In this document: in pieces, positions 15,563 to 23,744 of the stretch
How positions within the stretch are numbered: the stretch's first letter is position 1
How the letters are laid out: every line of letters begins with the position of its first letter
Source of the DNA: Planctomycetota bacterium
Lineage (GTDB): Bacteria > Planctomycetota > Planctomycetia > Pirellulales > Pirellulaceae
Reading direction: 5' to 3'
Assembly (NCBI GenBank): GCA_024277285.1
Contig: JAJRVM010000306.1
Location: forward strand, 1 to 32,201
DNA: 32,201 nt
Notes under the pieces: generated by a model
Seen by the model: the letters and a program-made list of their open reading frames with translations, nothing else
Databases searched by the model: none
What the model was told of the DNA's origin: nothing
Position numbers and translations under genes: made by a program

Positions 15563-17473
15563 ATGAAGATCTGGTTCAACAAAGTCAACGAAAGTCGCCG
15601 AGCGATGGTGGAAGTCGATGCGGACGAGGTCCATATCGGCCGCGACCCAAGCAACGGCGTGGTGCTGCGCAGCCCGTTGGTTTCGCGGCATCATGCGGTC
15701 GTGCGACGCATTGACGGCGAATTGGAACTGGAGAACCTTGGCGCCAACAGCTGCCTTGTCGGCGAAGACGAAGTCATGGGCGGTAGCGTGGTGCGTTTTT
15801 CACCCGCCATCAAGGTGCGGATCTGGCCATTCACGCTTAGCTTTGAAACGGAAGAAACCGTCGCGGTCACGCGCAGCGAACTCGAAGCTCACCTGCGCTC
15901 GGTAATCGCCGACCTCGAACTGACAATCCATCAGGCGTTGCTGGAACGGTTGGACCTTTATGACATGGAGATGGCGGGTCGCGACCAAACCGATAGCATC
16001 CTGGCATTGGAGAACAACATCGAGGACGTTTGTAACGAACTGGATGTCTTTGGCGACTCGAACGAAGCGATGCTCGAGGAGATCACCGGGCTGGCATTTC
16101 ACGATCACACCATCAATCGGCTGATCATGGAAACGGACAAGGACGAAGTGTTCGATCTGGCATCGCTCACTTCCAACGAGTTCGATATCCCGGCCACCCT
16201 GGTCCCCGAGCGAGAAACGGAACTGCATGGACTGTTGCAGTTCATCCGCGAACGACTCGAACTGGACGACCTTCCCGATGTCTCGGCCAAGATACACCAG
16301 GTCGACGAACGCTTTGCGGAAGTCTTCCAGTTGATCCGTCCTCATTTCCACAAGGAGCTTCGTAAGTACGTCGTCCTGCGAATGCTCAAGAAGGATCTCA
16401 AGGATATCGTCTTCGGATTCGGACCGCTGCAAGATCTGCTGCGTGCGCCGACCATCAGCGAAATCATGGTCGTTCGCAGCGACCAGATTTACGTGGAACG
16501 GGACGGCGTGATCGAAAAATCGGGCCGCCGATTCATCTCGGAAAAAGTTACCGAGTCGATCATCGAACGAATCGTGGCACAAGTTGGTCGTCGCATCGAC
16601 AAGAGCCAGCCGTTGGTCGATGCTCGACTGCCCGACGGCTCACGCGTGAACGCCATCATCCCGCCATTGGCCGTTTTCGGACCTTGCTTGACGGTCCGAA
16701 AGTTTCCGTTGGACCGCCTGGTGATGGATGACATGATTGATATCGACACGATCACCGGCGCGGCAGCTTCGTTTGTGCGTGCCTGCGTGGTCGACCGGCG
16801 AAACGTCCTTATCAGCGGCGGCACTGGCTCGGGAAAAACGACCATGCTGAACGTGTTGAGCAGCTTTATACCGAACAAGGAACGAATTGTTACGATCGAG
16901 GATACGTCCGAGTTGCAGTTGCACCAGGAGCATGTCGTCTGCTTGGAGAGCAAGCCGCCGAATGTGGAGGGAGTTGGTGAGTATACGATTCGGGATCTGG
17001 TGAAGAACGCGCTGCGGATGCGGCCCGATCGGATTATCGTCGGCGAATGCCGTGGGGTGGAAGCCTTGGATATGGTTCAGGCCATGAACACCGGCCACGA
17101 TGGCTCGATGACCACCGTGCATGCCAATAGCTCGTTGGAAGTGATCGAGCGGCTGGAACTGCTAATGCTGATGGGCGCCGACCTTCCGATCAGCTCGCTG
17201 CACCGCCAGATCGCATCGGCCATTGACGTGATTGTGCATATCGACCGGCTTCCCAACGGTCGCCGCGTCGTAAGCCAGATTTCCGAGGTGACCGGTATCG
17301 ACCCAACCACCTACGACGTCAAAGTGACCGATATTTTCAACCGTCGCAACGTCGATTTGCAACCGACCGGGTATTTGCCTTCGTTTACCGATGTGCTGGT
17401 CGAGAAGAAACTACTCGACCTCGAGTTCCTGTATGGCGATTGGGTTAGTGTGGCACCGCACTCCGCGCGGTGA
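15563..17473 (+). CDS. tadA: FHA-domain TadA/CpaF pilus assembly ATPase
   Basis: A 636-residue fusion. Residues 1-97 are an FHA domain, with Gly26-Arg27 in HIGRD, Asn31 and the phosphothreonine-binding SRHHA at 41-45. Residues 100-260 are helical and acidic. Residues 262-620 are a complete CpaF-type motor: Walker A GGTGSGKT (419-426), IEDTSE (445-450), VGECRG (493-498) and His520 in TTVHANS. FHA domains read phosphothreonine, so assembly may be gated by a Ser/Thr kinase; one is encoded 3 kb downstream (inference). The last eight residues (SVAPHSAR) and the stop codon are encoded by a REP-like repeat at 17446-17472, so the C-terminus has been altered by it. It is followed after 184 bases by tadB. 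Confidence 0.93.
   Translation: MKIWFNKVNESRRAMVEVDADEVHIGRDPSNGVVLRSPLVSRHHAVVRRIDGELELENLGANSCLVGEDEVMGGSVVRFSPAIKVRIWPFTLSFETEETVAVTRSELEAHLRSVIADLELTIHQALLERLDLYDMEMAGRDQTDSILALENNIEDVCNELDVFGDSNEAMLEEITGLAFHDHTINRLIMETDKDEVFDLASLTSNEFDIPATLVPERETELHGLLQFIRERLELDDLPDVSAKIHQVDERFAEVFQLIRPHFHKELRKYVVLRMLKKDLKDIVFGFGPLQDLLRAPTISEIMVVRSDQIYVERDGVIEKSGRRFISEKVTESIIERIVAQVGRRIDKSQPLVDARLPDGSRVNAIIPPLAVFGPCLTVRKFPLDRLVMDDMIDIDTITGAAASFVRACVVDRRNVLISGGTGSGKTTMLNVLSSFIPNKERIVTIEDTSELQLHQEHVVCLESKPPNVEGVGEYTIRDLVKNALRMRPDRIIVGECRGVEALDMVQAMNTGHDGSMTTVHANSSLEVIERLELLMLMGADLPISSLHRQIASAIDVIVHIDRLPNGRRVVSQISEVTGIDPTTYDVKVTDIFNRRNVDLQPTGYLPSFTDVLVEKKLLDLEFLYGDWVSVAPHSAR
17446..17472 (+). repeat. REP-like palindrome inside the end of FHA-TadA
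   Basis: The lead AGTGTGG, then CACCGCAC, loop TCC and GCGCGGTG, pairing at 7 of 8 positions. The coding frame reads it as SVAPHSAR, and the TGA stop (17471-17473) overlaps its end. Confidence 0.85.
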
Positions 17474-17657
17474 GCGGCACGAACGAATACAACGAACCAA
17501 AAACAACTGGAATCACGACGAGGCTTTCAGTACGCCGCGCCGAATCGACTGGCGACACGAGTCGTGGTAAGCGATTGGACTGGCAAGTTCGTGAGTGCTG
17601 CGTGTGAGTCGCTCTGTGGGCTCGCTTGCAACGTCTGTCCAGGATGAGAGGCAAGGC

Positions 17658-18503
17658 ATGGAAACGGAAATATTGATCCTTTGTGCCATCACCGGTGTCT
17701 GCGTAACGATCGCGGCGCTGGTCGGCGGCCGGGGGTTTGCTGATATTTTGGATCGAGTCGAACATGACTTTGAGGATCGTTTGCGCTCGCTGCGCATCAA
17801 GCCCAAACGACTGCGCGCCTGGATCCACGTTTGCCTTGGCATCCTGCTCGCCGCATTCTTCGCCGTCTGGTTGGTGACCGACGGTGCCGTATTGGCATTC
17901 TGCGTCGTCCTTTTTTTGGGTGCCGGCCCTTGGCTAATGATACGGCGCATGGCCATCAAACGGCGGGAAAAGATCGAAGACCAACTAGCCGATGCCATGG
18001 TGATGTTTTCCGCCAGCATTCGCGCTGGATTATCCTTGGCCCAGGCACTCGACCTGTTGGCCATGGAATGTCCCAAGCCGATCCAACAGGAGTTTTCACA
18101 GATTATCGGCGAATACAAGATGGGCAAGCCGATGGAACGAACGCTGCGCGAAGCGAAGGAGCGGTTGCGCAGTGAGAATTTTGCATTGTTCGCAGCTGCG
18201 TTGCTCGCCAGCCGCGAGAGTGGTGGACGATTGAACGACACGGTCGAACGAATATCGCGATCGGTCCTGGAAATGCAGCGATTGGAACGTAAGATGCAAT
18301 CGGAAACGGCCCAAGCGCGTAAGTCAGCCGTCTACATGGCGATTGTGCCATTACTGATCCTGATCGTCTACTTCTTTGTCGACCCCGTCAACTCACGCTT
18401 GCTTTTCGTCACCACACTTGGTCAGATCGTTCTTTCGGCCGCAGCGCTTTTTAATCTCGTAGCCTATTTTTGGGCAGCCAGGATTCTCAATGCCGATTTT
18501 TGA
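17658..18503 (+). CDS. tadB: TadB-like inner-membrane platform protein
   Basis: A 281-residue type II secretion F-domain protein. It has an N-terminal helix (4-21), a membrane pair at about 55-92, a cytoplasmic T2SSF domain (about 105-225; FSASIRAGLSLAQALDLLA and SRESGGRLNDTVERIS are typical) and C-terminal helices (about 225-245 and 250-275). With TadC it forms the platform on which the TadA motor acts. The start is the ATG at 17658 with GAGAGGCAAGG before it; an open 21-codon upstream extension is not used. It overlaps tadC by 14 bases, a sign of translational coupling. Confidence 0.9.
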   Translation: METEILILCAITGVCVTIAALVGGRGFADILDRVEHDFEDRLRSLRIKPKRLRAWIHVCLGILLAAFFAVWLVTDGAVLAFCVVLFLGAGPWLMIRRMAIKRREKIEDQLADAMVMFSASIRAGLSLAQALDLLAMECPKPIQQEFSQIIGEYKMGKPMERTLREAKERLRSENFALFAAALLASRESGGRLNDTVERISRSVLEMQRLERKMQSETAQARKSAVYMAIVPLLILIVYFFVDPVNSRLLFVTTLGQIVLSAAALFNLVAYFWAARILNADF

Positions 18504-19440
18504 TATTCCTGCCATGGCACAACCGCTCTTTGCCTCGAGCGAGGTGTTCATGTGGATCCCTTGCCTGACGACCGGGGCGGCAACGGGCGTTGGTACCTAC
18601 TGGCTGTTGTTGACGCTCCGCGCGGGAGACCTCCAACAAGACGATGAGTGGCGTTACGACGTCAGCCGCATCAATGCACTGCGAAAATCAGATGTCCTCT
18701 ATCGACTGTTTCAAGTCGTGATCCAGGGCCTTGCCAAACTGAATCGAGCGATCCTGCCAGCTCGACTCCCCGAGATTCAACGCCAGGTGCGTGCCGCTGG
18801 CCTGTCCAAGTTTTGGCTCGCCGAAGAATACCTTGGCCGCATGCAACTCATTGCACTCTTCTTATTCCCCGTCTACCTGTATCTTGCGATGCGTTACAGC
18901 GGAGTTCCAGGGATCGCGCTGGCATTGCTCTGGTCCGTGCTCACCGTCTGGTTCCTACGCCGGCGACTTGCTCAGGCCGCGCAGCGACGTTTGGTCCTGA
19001 TCAAACGCCGCATGCCCTATTTCCTCGACCTGATGACGTTGTTGATGGAAGCGGGTGCAAGTTTTCTTGACGCACTGCAACAAAGTGTCCATGAATTTGA
19101 AGGGCATGCGATTGCTGCTGAATTCGGCCGTGTCTTGACCGACATGAATATGGGCAAGACACGGCGCGAAGCGTTCGACAACCTGCGCAACCGCTTGAGT
19201 GACGACGAGATCAGCAGCATCGTCGGTTCGATTATCCAAAGCGAAGAGCTGGGGACGCCGTTGGCGGAAGTGTTTCGAACACAATCAGACGTGCTGCGTG
19301 TGAAACGAACACAACGAGCGGAAACGGTCGCAGCCGAGGCGGCGGTCCGTATGCTGCTGCCCGGCGTCTTGATCATGGCCGCCGCGGTCCTGATCATACT
19401 TGGACCATTCATGTTGAACTACCTGTACTTTGGACTCTGA
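18490..19440 (+). CDS. tadC: TadC-like inner-membrane platform protein
   Basis: A 316-residue T2SSF protein, partner of TadB. Hydrophobic segments lie near 20-45, 120-136, 138-158 and 288-312. The cytoplasmic T2SSF domain (about 170-280) shows MPYFLDLMTLLMEAGASFLD and SIIQSEELGTPLAEVFRTQ, both typical. It starts inside the end of tadB and ends 9 bases before the zinc-ribbon gene, so all three are probably one transcript. Confidence 0.9.
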   Translation: MPIFDIPAMAQPLFASSEVFMWIPCLTTGAATGVGTYWLLLTLRAGDLQQDDEWRYDVSRINALRKSDVLYRLFQVVIQGLAKLNRAILPARLPEIQRQVRAAGLSKFWLAEEYLGRMQLIALFLFPVYLYLAMRYSGVPGIALALLWSVLTVWFLRRRLAQAAQRRLVLIKRRMPYFLDLMTLLMEAGASFLDALQQSVHEFEGHAIAAEFGRVLTDMNMGKTRREAFDNLRNRLSDDEISSIVGSIIQSEELGTPLAEVFRTQSDVLRVKRTQRAETVAAEAAVRMLLPGVLIMAAAVLIILGPFMLNYLYFGL

Positions 19441-19449
19441 GCAGACCGG

Positions 19450-20289
19450 ATGGACAAAGAGTTGGTTATGTCACAACGCATCGGTTGCCCACATTGCGGC
19501 AAACAACTGAATGTCCCACCCGAACTCTCGGGTAAAAAAGTAGCGTGCCCGCGTTGCTCGCGGCAGTTTCGTTTCGAATTCGAAAACGACAACGAGCCTT
19601 CAACGATCGTTGTCGTCCCGTTGCCTAACCCCGATCTCTTTCCACCTGATTCCGGCCCAACGTATCGCTCAGCTCCCGCCGCCGGCACACCGACGCCGCG
19701 CAAACGCGCATTCCGAAAAACCTCCTCGCCAAACGCGCCCTCTGCTGGGCCGTCTCCTGCTGGGGCAGGCGACACCAACGCGCCGCCAACCCACGATCCC
19801 GATCGAGATCCGACAACCGCTCGGTTCATCGAACGCGAAGCCAATGCGACGAATGTCAAGCTGGGCGCCGATGGCCGGTTACCCAACTTGGCCTTGGCAA
19901 CCCAGGAAAAGCGTGCTGACGTCGGTAGCGAGTCCAAAGGCACCAATCCGTGGCTGATGATTGTGGTTCTAGGGATCAGCATCCTCATGTCTGTCTTGAT
20001 CCTGGTGATTGACGAACCGGTACCGGGGAGCGCACCGGGCAAATCAGAGGCCCACCAGAAGCTAGAAACCGTCTTTGCCTCCTGGGAACGTACCGATGCG
20101 CCCGCCCGCGAGGTGCGTGACCTTCTAGCACTCGCGTTGCAGGCCTATAATCGAGGAGATGCCAAGCGCGAAAAAGAGTACTATCGGAAGATTCTCGATC
20201 GGCTCAACGCCGAGGACGCCCCACGATATGGCGGTTATTCAGGGAATGACATTAAACTCAAAGAAGCGATTGGCGAACTGTTGCGTTAG
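19450..20289 (+). CDS. MJ0042-type zinc-ribbon membrane protein
   Basis: A 279-residue protein. The N-terminal zinc-ribbon has Cys13/Cys16 (CPHC) and Cys33/Cys36 (CPRC), the MJ0042 pattern common in planctomycetes. A Pro/Ala/Thr-rich linker (about 50-165) precedes one membrane helix (168-187). The C-terminal 90 residues are helical, with a TPR-like look (LLALALQAYNRGDAKREKEYYRKIL). The ribbon would be cytosolic and the helices outside. The role is unknown; position 9 bases after tadC suggests it belongs to the pilus operon. A second in-frame ATG six codons on is an alternative start. A REP-like repeat follows the stop at once. Confidence 0.75.
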   Translation: MDKELVMSQRIGCPHCGKQLNVPPELSGKKVACPRCSRQFRFEFENDNEPSTIVVVPLPNPDLFPPDSGPTYRSAPAAGTPTPRKRAFRKTSSPNAPSAGPSPAGAGDTNAPPTHDPDRDPTTARFIEREANATNVKLGADGRLPNLALATQEKRADVGSESKGTNPWLMIVVLGISILMSVLILVIDEPVPGSAPGKSEAHQKLETVFASWERTDAPAREVRDLLALALQAYNRGDAKREKEYYRKILDRLNAEDAPRYGGYSGNDIKLKEAIGELLR

Positions 20290-20290
20290 G

Positions 20291-20317
20291 CAGTGTTGCA
20301 CGGCACTCCGTGCCGTG
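20291..20317 (+). repeat. REP-like palindrome after zinc-ribbon gene
   Basis: The lead CAGTGTTG, then the perfect 8-bp stem CACGGCAC/GTGCCGTG around loop TCC (20299-20317). It begins two bases after the stop codon of the zinc-ribbon gene. The stem sequence equals that at 10672-10690 read on the other strand. Confidence 0.85.
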
Positions 20318-20516
20318 GGAAATCAACCTGGACACGGCAACCCGTACCGCAGAAAAGTCGAGTATTTCATTGCTCCCATTTCAAACGACTTTCGTCACGA
20401 GTTTTGGCGATAGACCAAACGGCGTCCCCGCGGTGTACCGTTGAGGCATTATTCCTGGATCCCAATGCGACACGCCCATCTCCTTGACGAGACCAACTTT
20501 GGCATAGAGGTTGCTG

Positions 20517-23500
20517 ATGCAAGACGACGTTCGATATGAGATCGGCGATGAGATTGCGCGAGGCTATTTTGCGACAGTTTACCGTGGCCGTGACCTGCGT
20601 CTCGATCGCGACGTGGCCATCAAGCAGCTTCACCAGCAATACCTCGGCAACCCGAAACTGACGGAACGATATTGGCAAGAGGCGCAGATTCTGGCTCGAC
20701 TGGAACACCCTCATGTCATGACCATTTATGATGTGGTCCCCGAACGCGGCTGGCTGATCCTCGAATTGATGAAGGGCAGCCTGAAGGATCAACTGGGCCA
20801 AAAACCGATCCACCTCAAGGACCTGAGGCTGACGATCCTGTTTGCCGCCCGAGCACTCTCGTTCTTTCAGAAACAGAACATCCTGCATGGCGATGTGAAA
20901 CCGAGCAATCTGTTGATCGACCGCAACAACGTGATCAAGCTGGGCGACTTCGGCATCGCACGTCGACTACAAAGCGACGAAGGAAGTGCCATCAAGGGAA
21001 CGACTCGGTATATCGCCCCCGAAGTCGTTTCCGACAAGTTTGGCCCGGTCGGCCCGCACAGCGACATCTATTCGCTCGGCTTCTCGGCCTACGAACTGCT
21101 CTGCGGCGATCGCTTCGAGTCGCTCTTTCCTGGCCTGCACATGTTTGGCCGCGATCAGCAACTGGCCTGGATGATGTGGCACTCGGCACCCGATCGCCGC
21201 CTGCCGAAGATTCAGGATGTGCTGGAGGGCGTCCCGGACCAATTGGCCGCCATTATCGAGAAAATGACGAATAAGGATCCGGCACGACGCTACCGGTCCG
21301 CCGATCAGATCATCACCGACTTGACGAGCGACAGCGCGGTCTCGCTTGACGGGCCGTCGCCAGAGGAATTGGAACGCGCCGAGCGCGAGGCGCGCCAAGC
21401 GCGGCGGAAACGCTACCTTTCGATCGGGGCGCTGGCGATCAGTCTTTTGCTGAGCCTGGCAATGCTCTGGCCATCGGGTGATCCTCCCCCCAAACCGCAA
21501 GCGCCCGCCCCCACCGCAGGACGCGTTGGCAAAGTCGTGCCAGATAAGAACAAGATCTACCTCAAGTCGGAAGAGGTGATCCAGGTAAACGACAATGACC
21601 TGTTATTGTTGGATGGCGCCGTCTGCCAACTTGGTGATCTCGAGCCGAACGATCGCCTTGCCATTCAGTATTTTGACGGACCACAGGGCGAAACCAAACA
21701 GATTAGAGCAACGCGGGGCGAAGCAAGTCATCTTGCCGGCCGACTCGAGAAGATCGACATCACGGGCGGACGAGTGGAAATTGATGCTGCCAGTGCACAA
21801 GACGAAGCAACCACGAATCGCAGCTTCATCTTCAATGGCCAGACCACGGTTTCGCTCAACGGCAAACCGACCGTGCCTGGCGATCTCCGTGTAGGCGATA
21901 CGGTCGACGTGCAGTTTTGGACCGACGAAGCGGGTGCACATGCCGTAGCGTTGGCCGCCAGGCGACAGCTCAAGGCCGATGGTGTTGTCGATAGTTTCGA
22001 TGTCGCTAAACGGGAAATCACTTTCACCAAAAACGGTACTTCAAAAACAATGCGCGTCGCCGACGATTGCGCCATCACGATCAACGGGCGTGATCACCTG
22101 GCGGGACGCGCTATTACGCTCGGCGATCTAGTCAACGGCGACCAGATCACCGGCCTGACCTATGACTTGGCGATTCTCTCGATCGACCTGCAACGCGCGA
22201 TTTCGGATATCGCGGAAGTCGGGTCGGTCGACCCATCTGCGAATCGCATGCAAGTGGTAATCGAGGGAAATCGCGTCGCCGTAGCGACAACCGACGCCAC
22301 GATCGAGTACAACGGCAAAACAGTCGATCTTTCGTTCCTGCGCAAGGGTGATCACCTGGTAATTGATCACGATTCGCCCGACCATCAGAACATTTCCGCC
22401 AAGTCGATCGAAGTGACCGAACTGGTCCGGGATCCTCGGCTCATCGCGTTGGTTATTAGCGAACAATCGTATGACCGTATCCAAATCACTCCCTACGAAT
22501 ACGCCACGCGCGACGCTCAACTGGTTCACGATGCGTTGGATACCGGCGCGCGAGTGCCCGACCAACAGCTCGAGCTGTTACAAGACTTGCCGCACGACGC
22601 CCTGGCCGATGCCATCGAAAAGTTCCTGGCCGCACAGCAGAATCGAACACGCCTGCTCGTCTACTACGTCGGACAGGCATACGTCGACCTGACGACCAAT
22701 ACGACCTACCTGGCAACACGCGATTTTCGACTCGATAATATGGCGGAAACAGGGCTGAAGCTGCGCGACTTGATCACCATGTTGGAAAACTTTCAAGCCC
22801 GCGAGAAACTACTGATCCTCGATTCGTGCCACAACGTATCCCCGGTCGAAACCCAATCGCAGCCTTCGACAGGCGAGCAGATTCGAAGGATCCGGATCGG
22901 TGACGCAATATCCCGCTCGGTCATCGTCATCGGCAGTTGCGACGCACAGCAACGCGCCAGCGTCGATACGGCGGAAGAACATGGGCTCTTCGCCCTGCAA
23001 CTGGCACAGGCGTTCCGCGGCGCGGCCGATTCCAACGGCGATGGTCAAGTTTCCGCTGACGAGCTATTTCGCCACGTTGAAAAACAACTCGCCAGTGCCA
23101 AACAGACACCCGTCCGCTTTCAACCCGACACGCGACCTCCTCGCCTGACGCGCGAAGCGGCTGCGGCGATCCAGAATCTGTTGGCCCAAGTCAGTCGGAC
23201 GCGACCCTCGCCACAGTTCGATGCGGATTTCCTTCAAGCCGAGGAATTGTCGGGTGGCCAACCCGATGCGCAGTTGGCCTACGCATTGGTGAAATTGAAG
23301 ACCGGCCGTACCGGTGAATCACTCGACGCTTTTCGAGCCGTGCTCGGCTCCCACCCGCAAGCATTGGTCGCCTACCACGCCGCGACCTATCAACATTTGG
23401 CCAAGAAAGAATGGAGATCCGCAGCCGATATATTGACGCGTATGCTGCAACTAATCACCACACGGGGCAGCACAAGCGACGATTACATTACCCACCTCCT

Positions 23501-23744
23501 TCATTTTGCCGGTACCGTGCAGGGATTTCTCGCCACATCGCAACGCGACATCAACAGCGCCCAAGCAATCGACGCGGCCGCCAAGAACTTGAACGTCGAG
23601 CAGTTGGCCGCCTATGAAGCCGGACGCAAGAGCTTCTCCACTCGGCTTGAACAGACTCCCGAAAACCAGCGCGGCTCGATCCGCAGGTTCTATAAGTTCG
23701 ATTTCAACCTGGTCAGAAAATACCTCGCCGAACAGCTTCGCTAG
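20517..23744 (+). CDS. Ser/Thr kinase with beta-repeats, caspase-like domain and EF-hand
   Basis: A 1075-residue bitopic protein. Residues 8-272: protein kinase with Lys36 (VAIK), LHGDVKPSN (Asp126; Arg of HRD is Gly, so non-RD), DFG 144-146 and APE 167-169. The Gly-rich loop is altered (ARGYFA). Membrane helix at 301-318. Residues 335-638: four beta-rich repeats, each with a DL-x-x-GD-like motif, resembling DUF5666. Residues 641-860: caspase-like (C14) domain with LLILDSCHN (Cys771), but YYVGQA has Gln720 where the catalytic His of GHG is expected. DSNGDGQVSADE (838-849) is a canonical EF-hand loop. Residues 898-1043 are helical, TPR-like. The ATG at 20517 follows GAGG by 6 bases; TTG 20511 is less likely. 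It lies 227 bases after the Tad operon's last gene, same strand. Confidence 0.88.
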   Translation: MQDDVRYEIGDEIARGYFATVYRGRDLRLDRDVAIKQLHQQYLGNPKLTERYWQEAQILARLEHPHVMTIYDVVPERGWLILELMKGSLKDQLGQKPIHLKDLRLTILFAARALSFFQKQNILHGDVKPSNLLIDRNNVIKLGDFGIARRLQSDEGSAIKGTTRYIAPEVVSDKFGPVGPHSDIYSLGFSAYELLCGDRFESLFPGLHMFGRDQQLAWMMWHSAPDRRLPKIQDVLEGVPDQLAAIIEKMTNKDPARRYRSADQIITDLTSDSAVSLDGPSPEELERAEREARQARRKRYLSIGALAISLLLSLAMLWPSGDPPPKPQAPAPTAGRVGKVVPDKNKIYLKSEEVIQVNDNDLLLLDGAVCQLGDLEPNDRLAIQYFDGPQGETKQIRATRGEASHLAGRLEKIDITGGRVEIDAASAQDEATTNRSFIFNGQTTVSLNGKPTVPGDLRVGDTVDVQFWTDEAGAHAVALAARRQLKADGVVDSFDVAKREITFTKNGTSKTMRVADDCAITINGRDHLAGRAITLGDLVNGDQITGLTYDLAILSIDLQRAISDIAEVGSVDPSANRMQVVIEGNRVAVATTDATIEYNGKTVDLSFLRKGDHLVIDHDSPDHQNISAKSIEVTELVRDPRLIALVISEQSYDRIQITPYEYATRDAQLVHDALDTGARVPDQQLELLQDLPHDALADAIEKFLAAQQNRTRLLVYYVGQAYVDLTTNTTYLATRDFRLDNMAETGLKLRDLITMLENFQAREKLLILDSCHNVSPVETQSQPSTGEQIRRIRIGDAISRSVIVIGSCDAQQRASVDTAEEHGLFALQLAQAFRGAADSNGDGQVSADELFRHVEKQLASAKQTPVRFQPDTRPPRLTREAAAAIQNLLAQVSRTRPSPQFDADFLQAEELSGGQPDAQLAYALVKLKTGRTGESLDAFRAVLGSHPQALVAYHAATYQHLAKKEWRSAADILTRMLQLITTRGSTSDDYITHLLHFAGTVQGFLATSQRDINSAQAIDAAAKNLNVEQLAAYEAGRKSFSTRLEQTPENQRGSIRRFYKFDFNLVRKYLAEQLR

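Noticed and set aside
6914..17473. Type II secretion or type IVa pilus system
   Set aside because: The ATPases are CpaF-type, the peptidase lacks a methylase domain, and the pilin is a short Flp type; all point to Tad.
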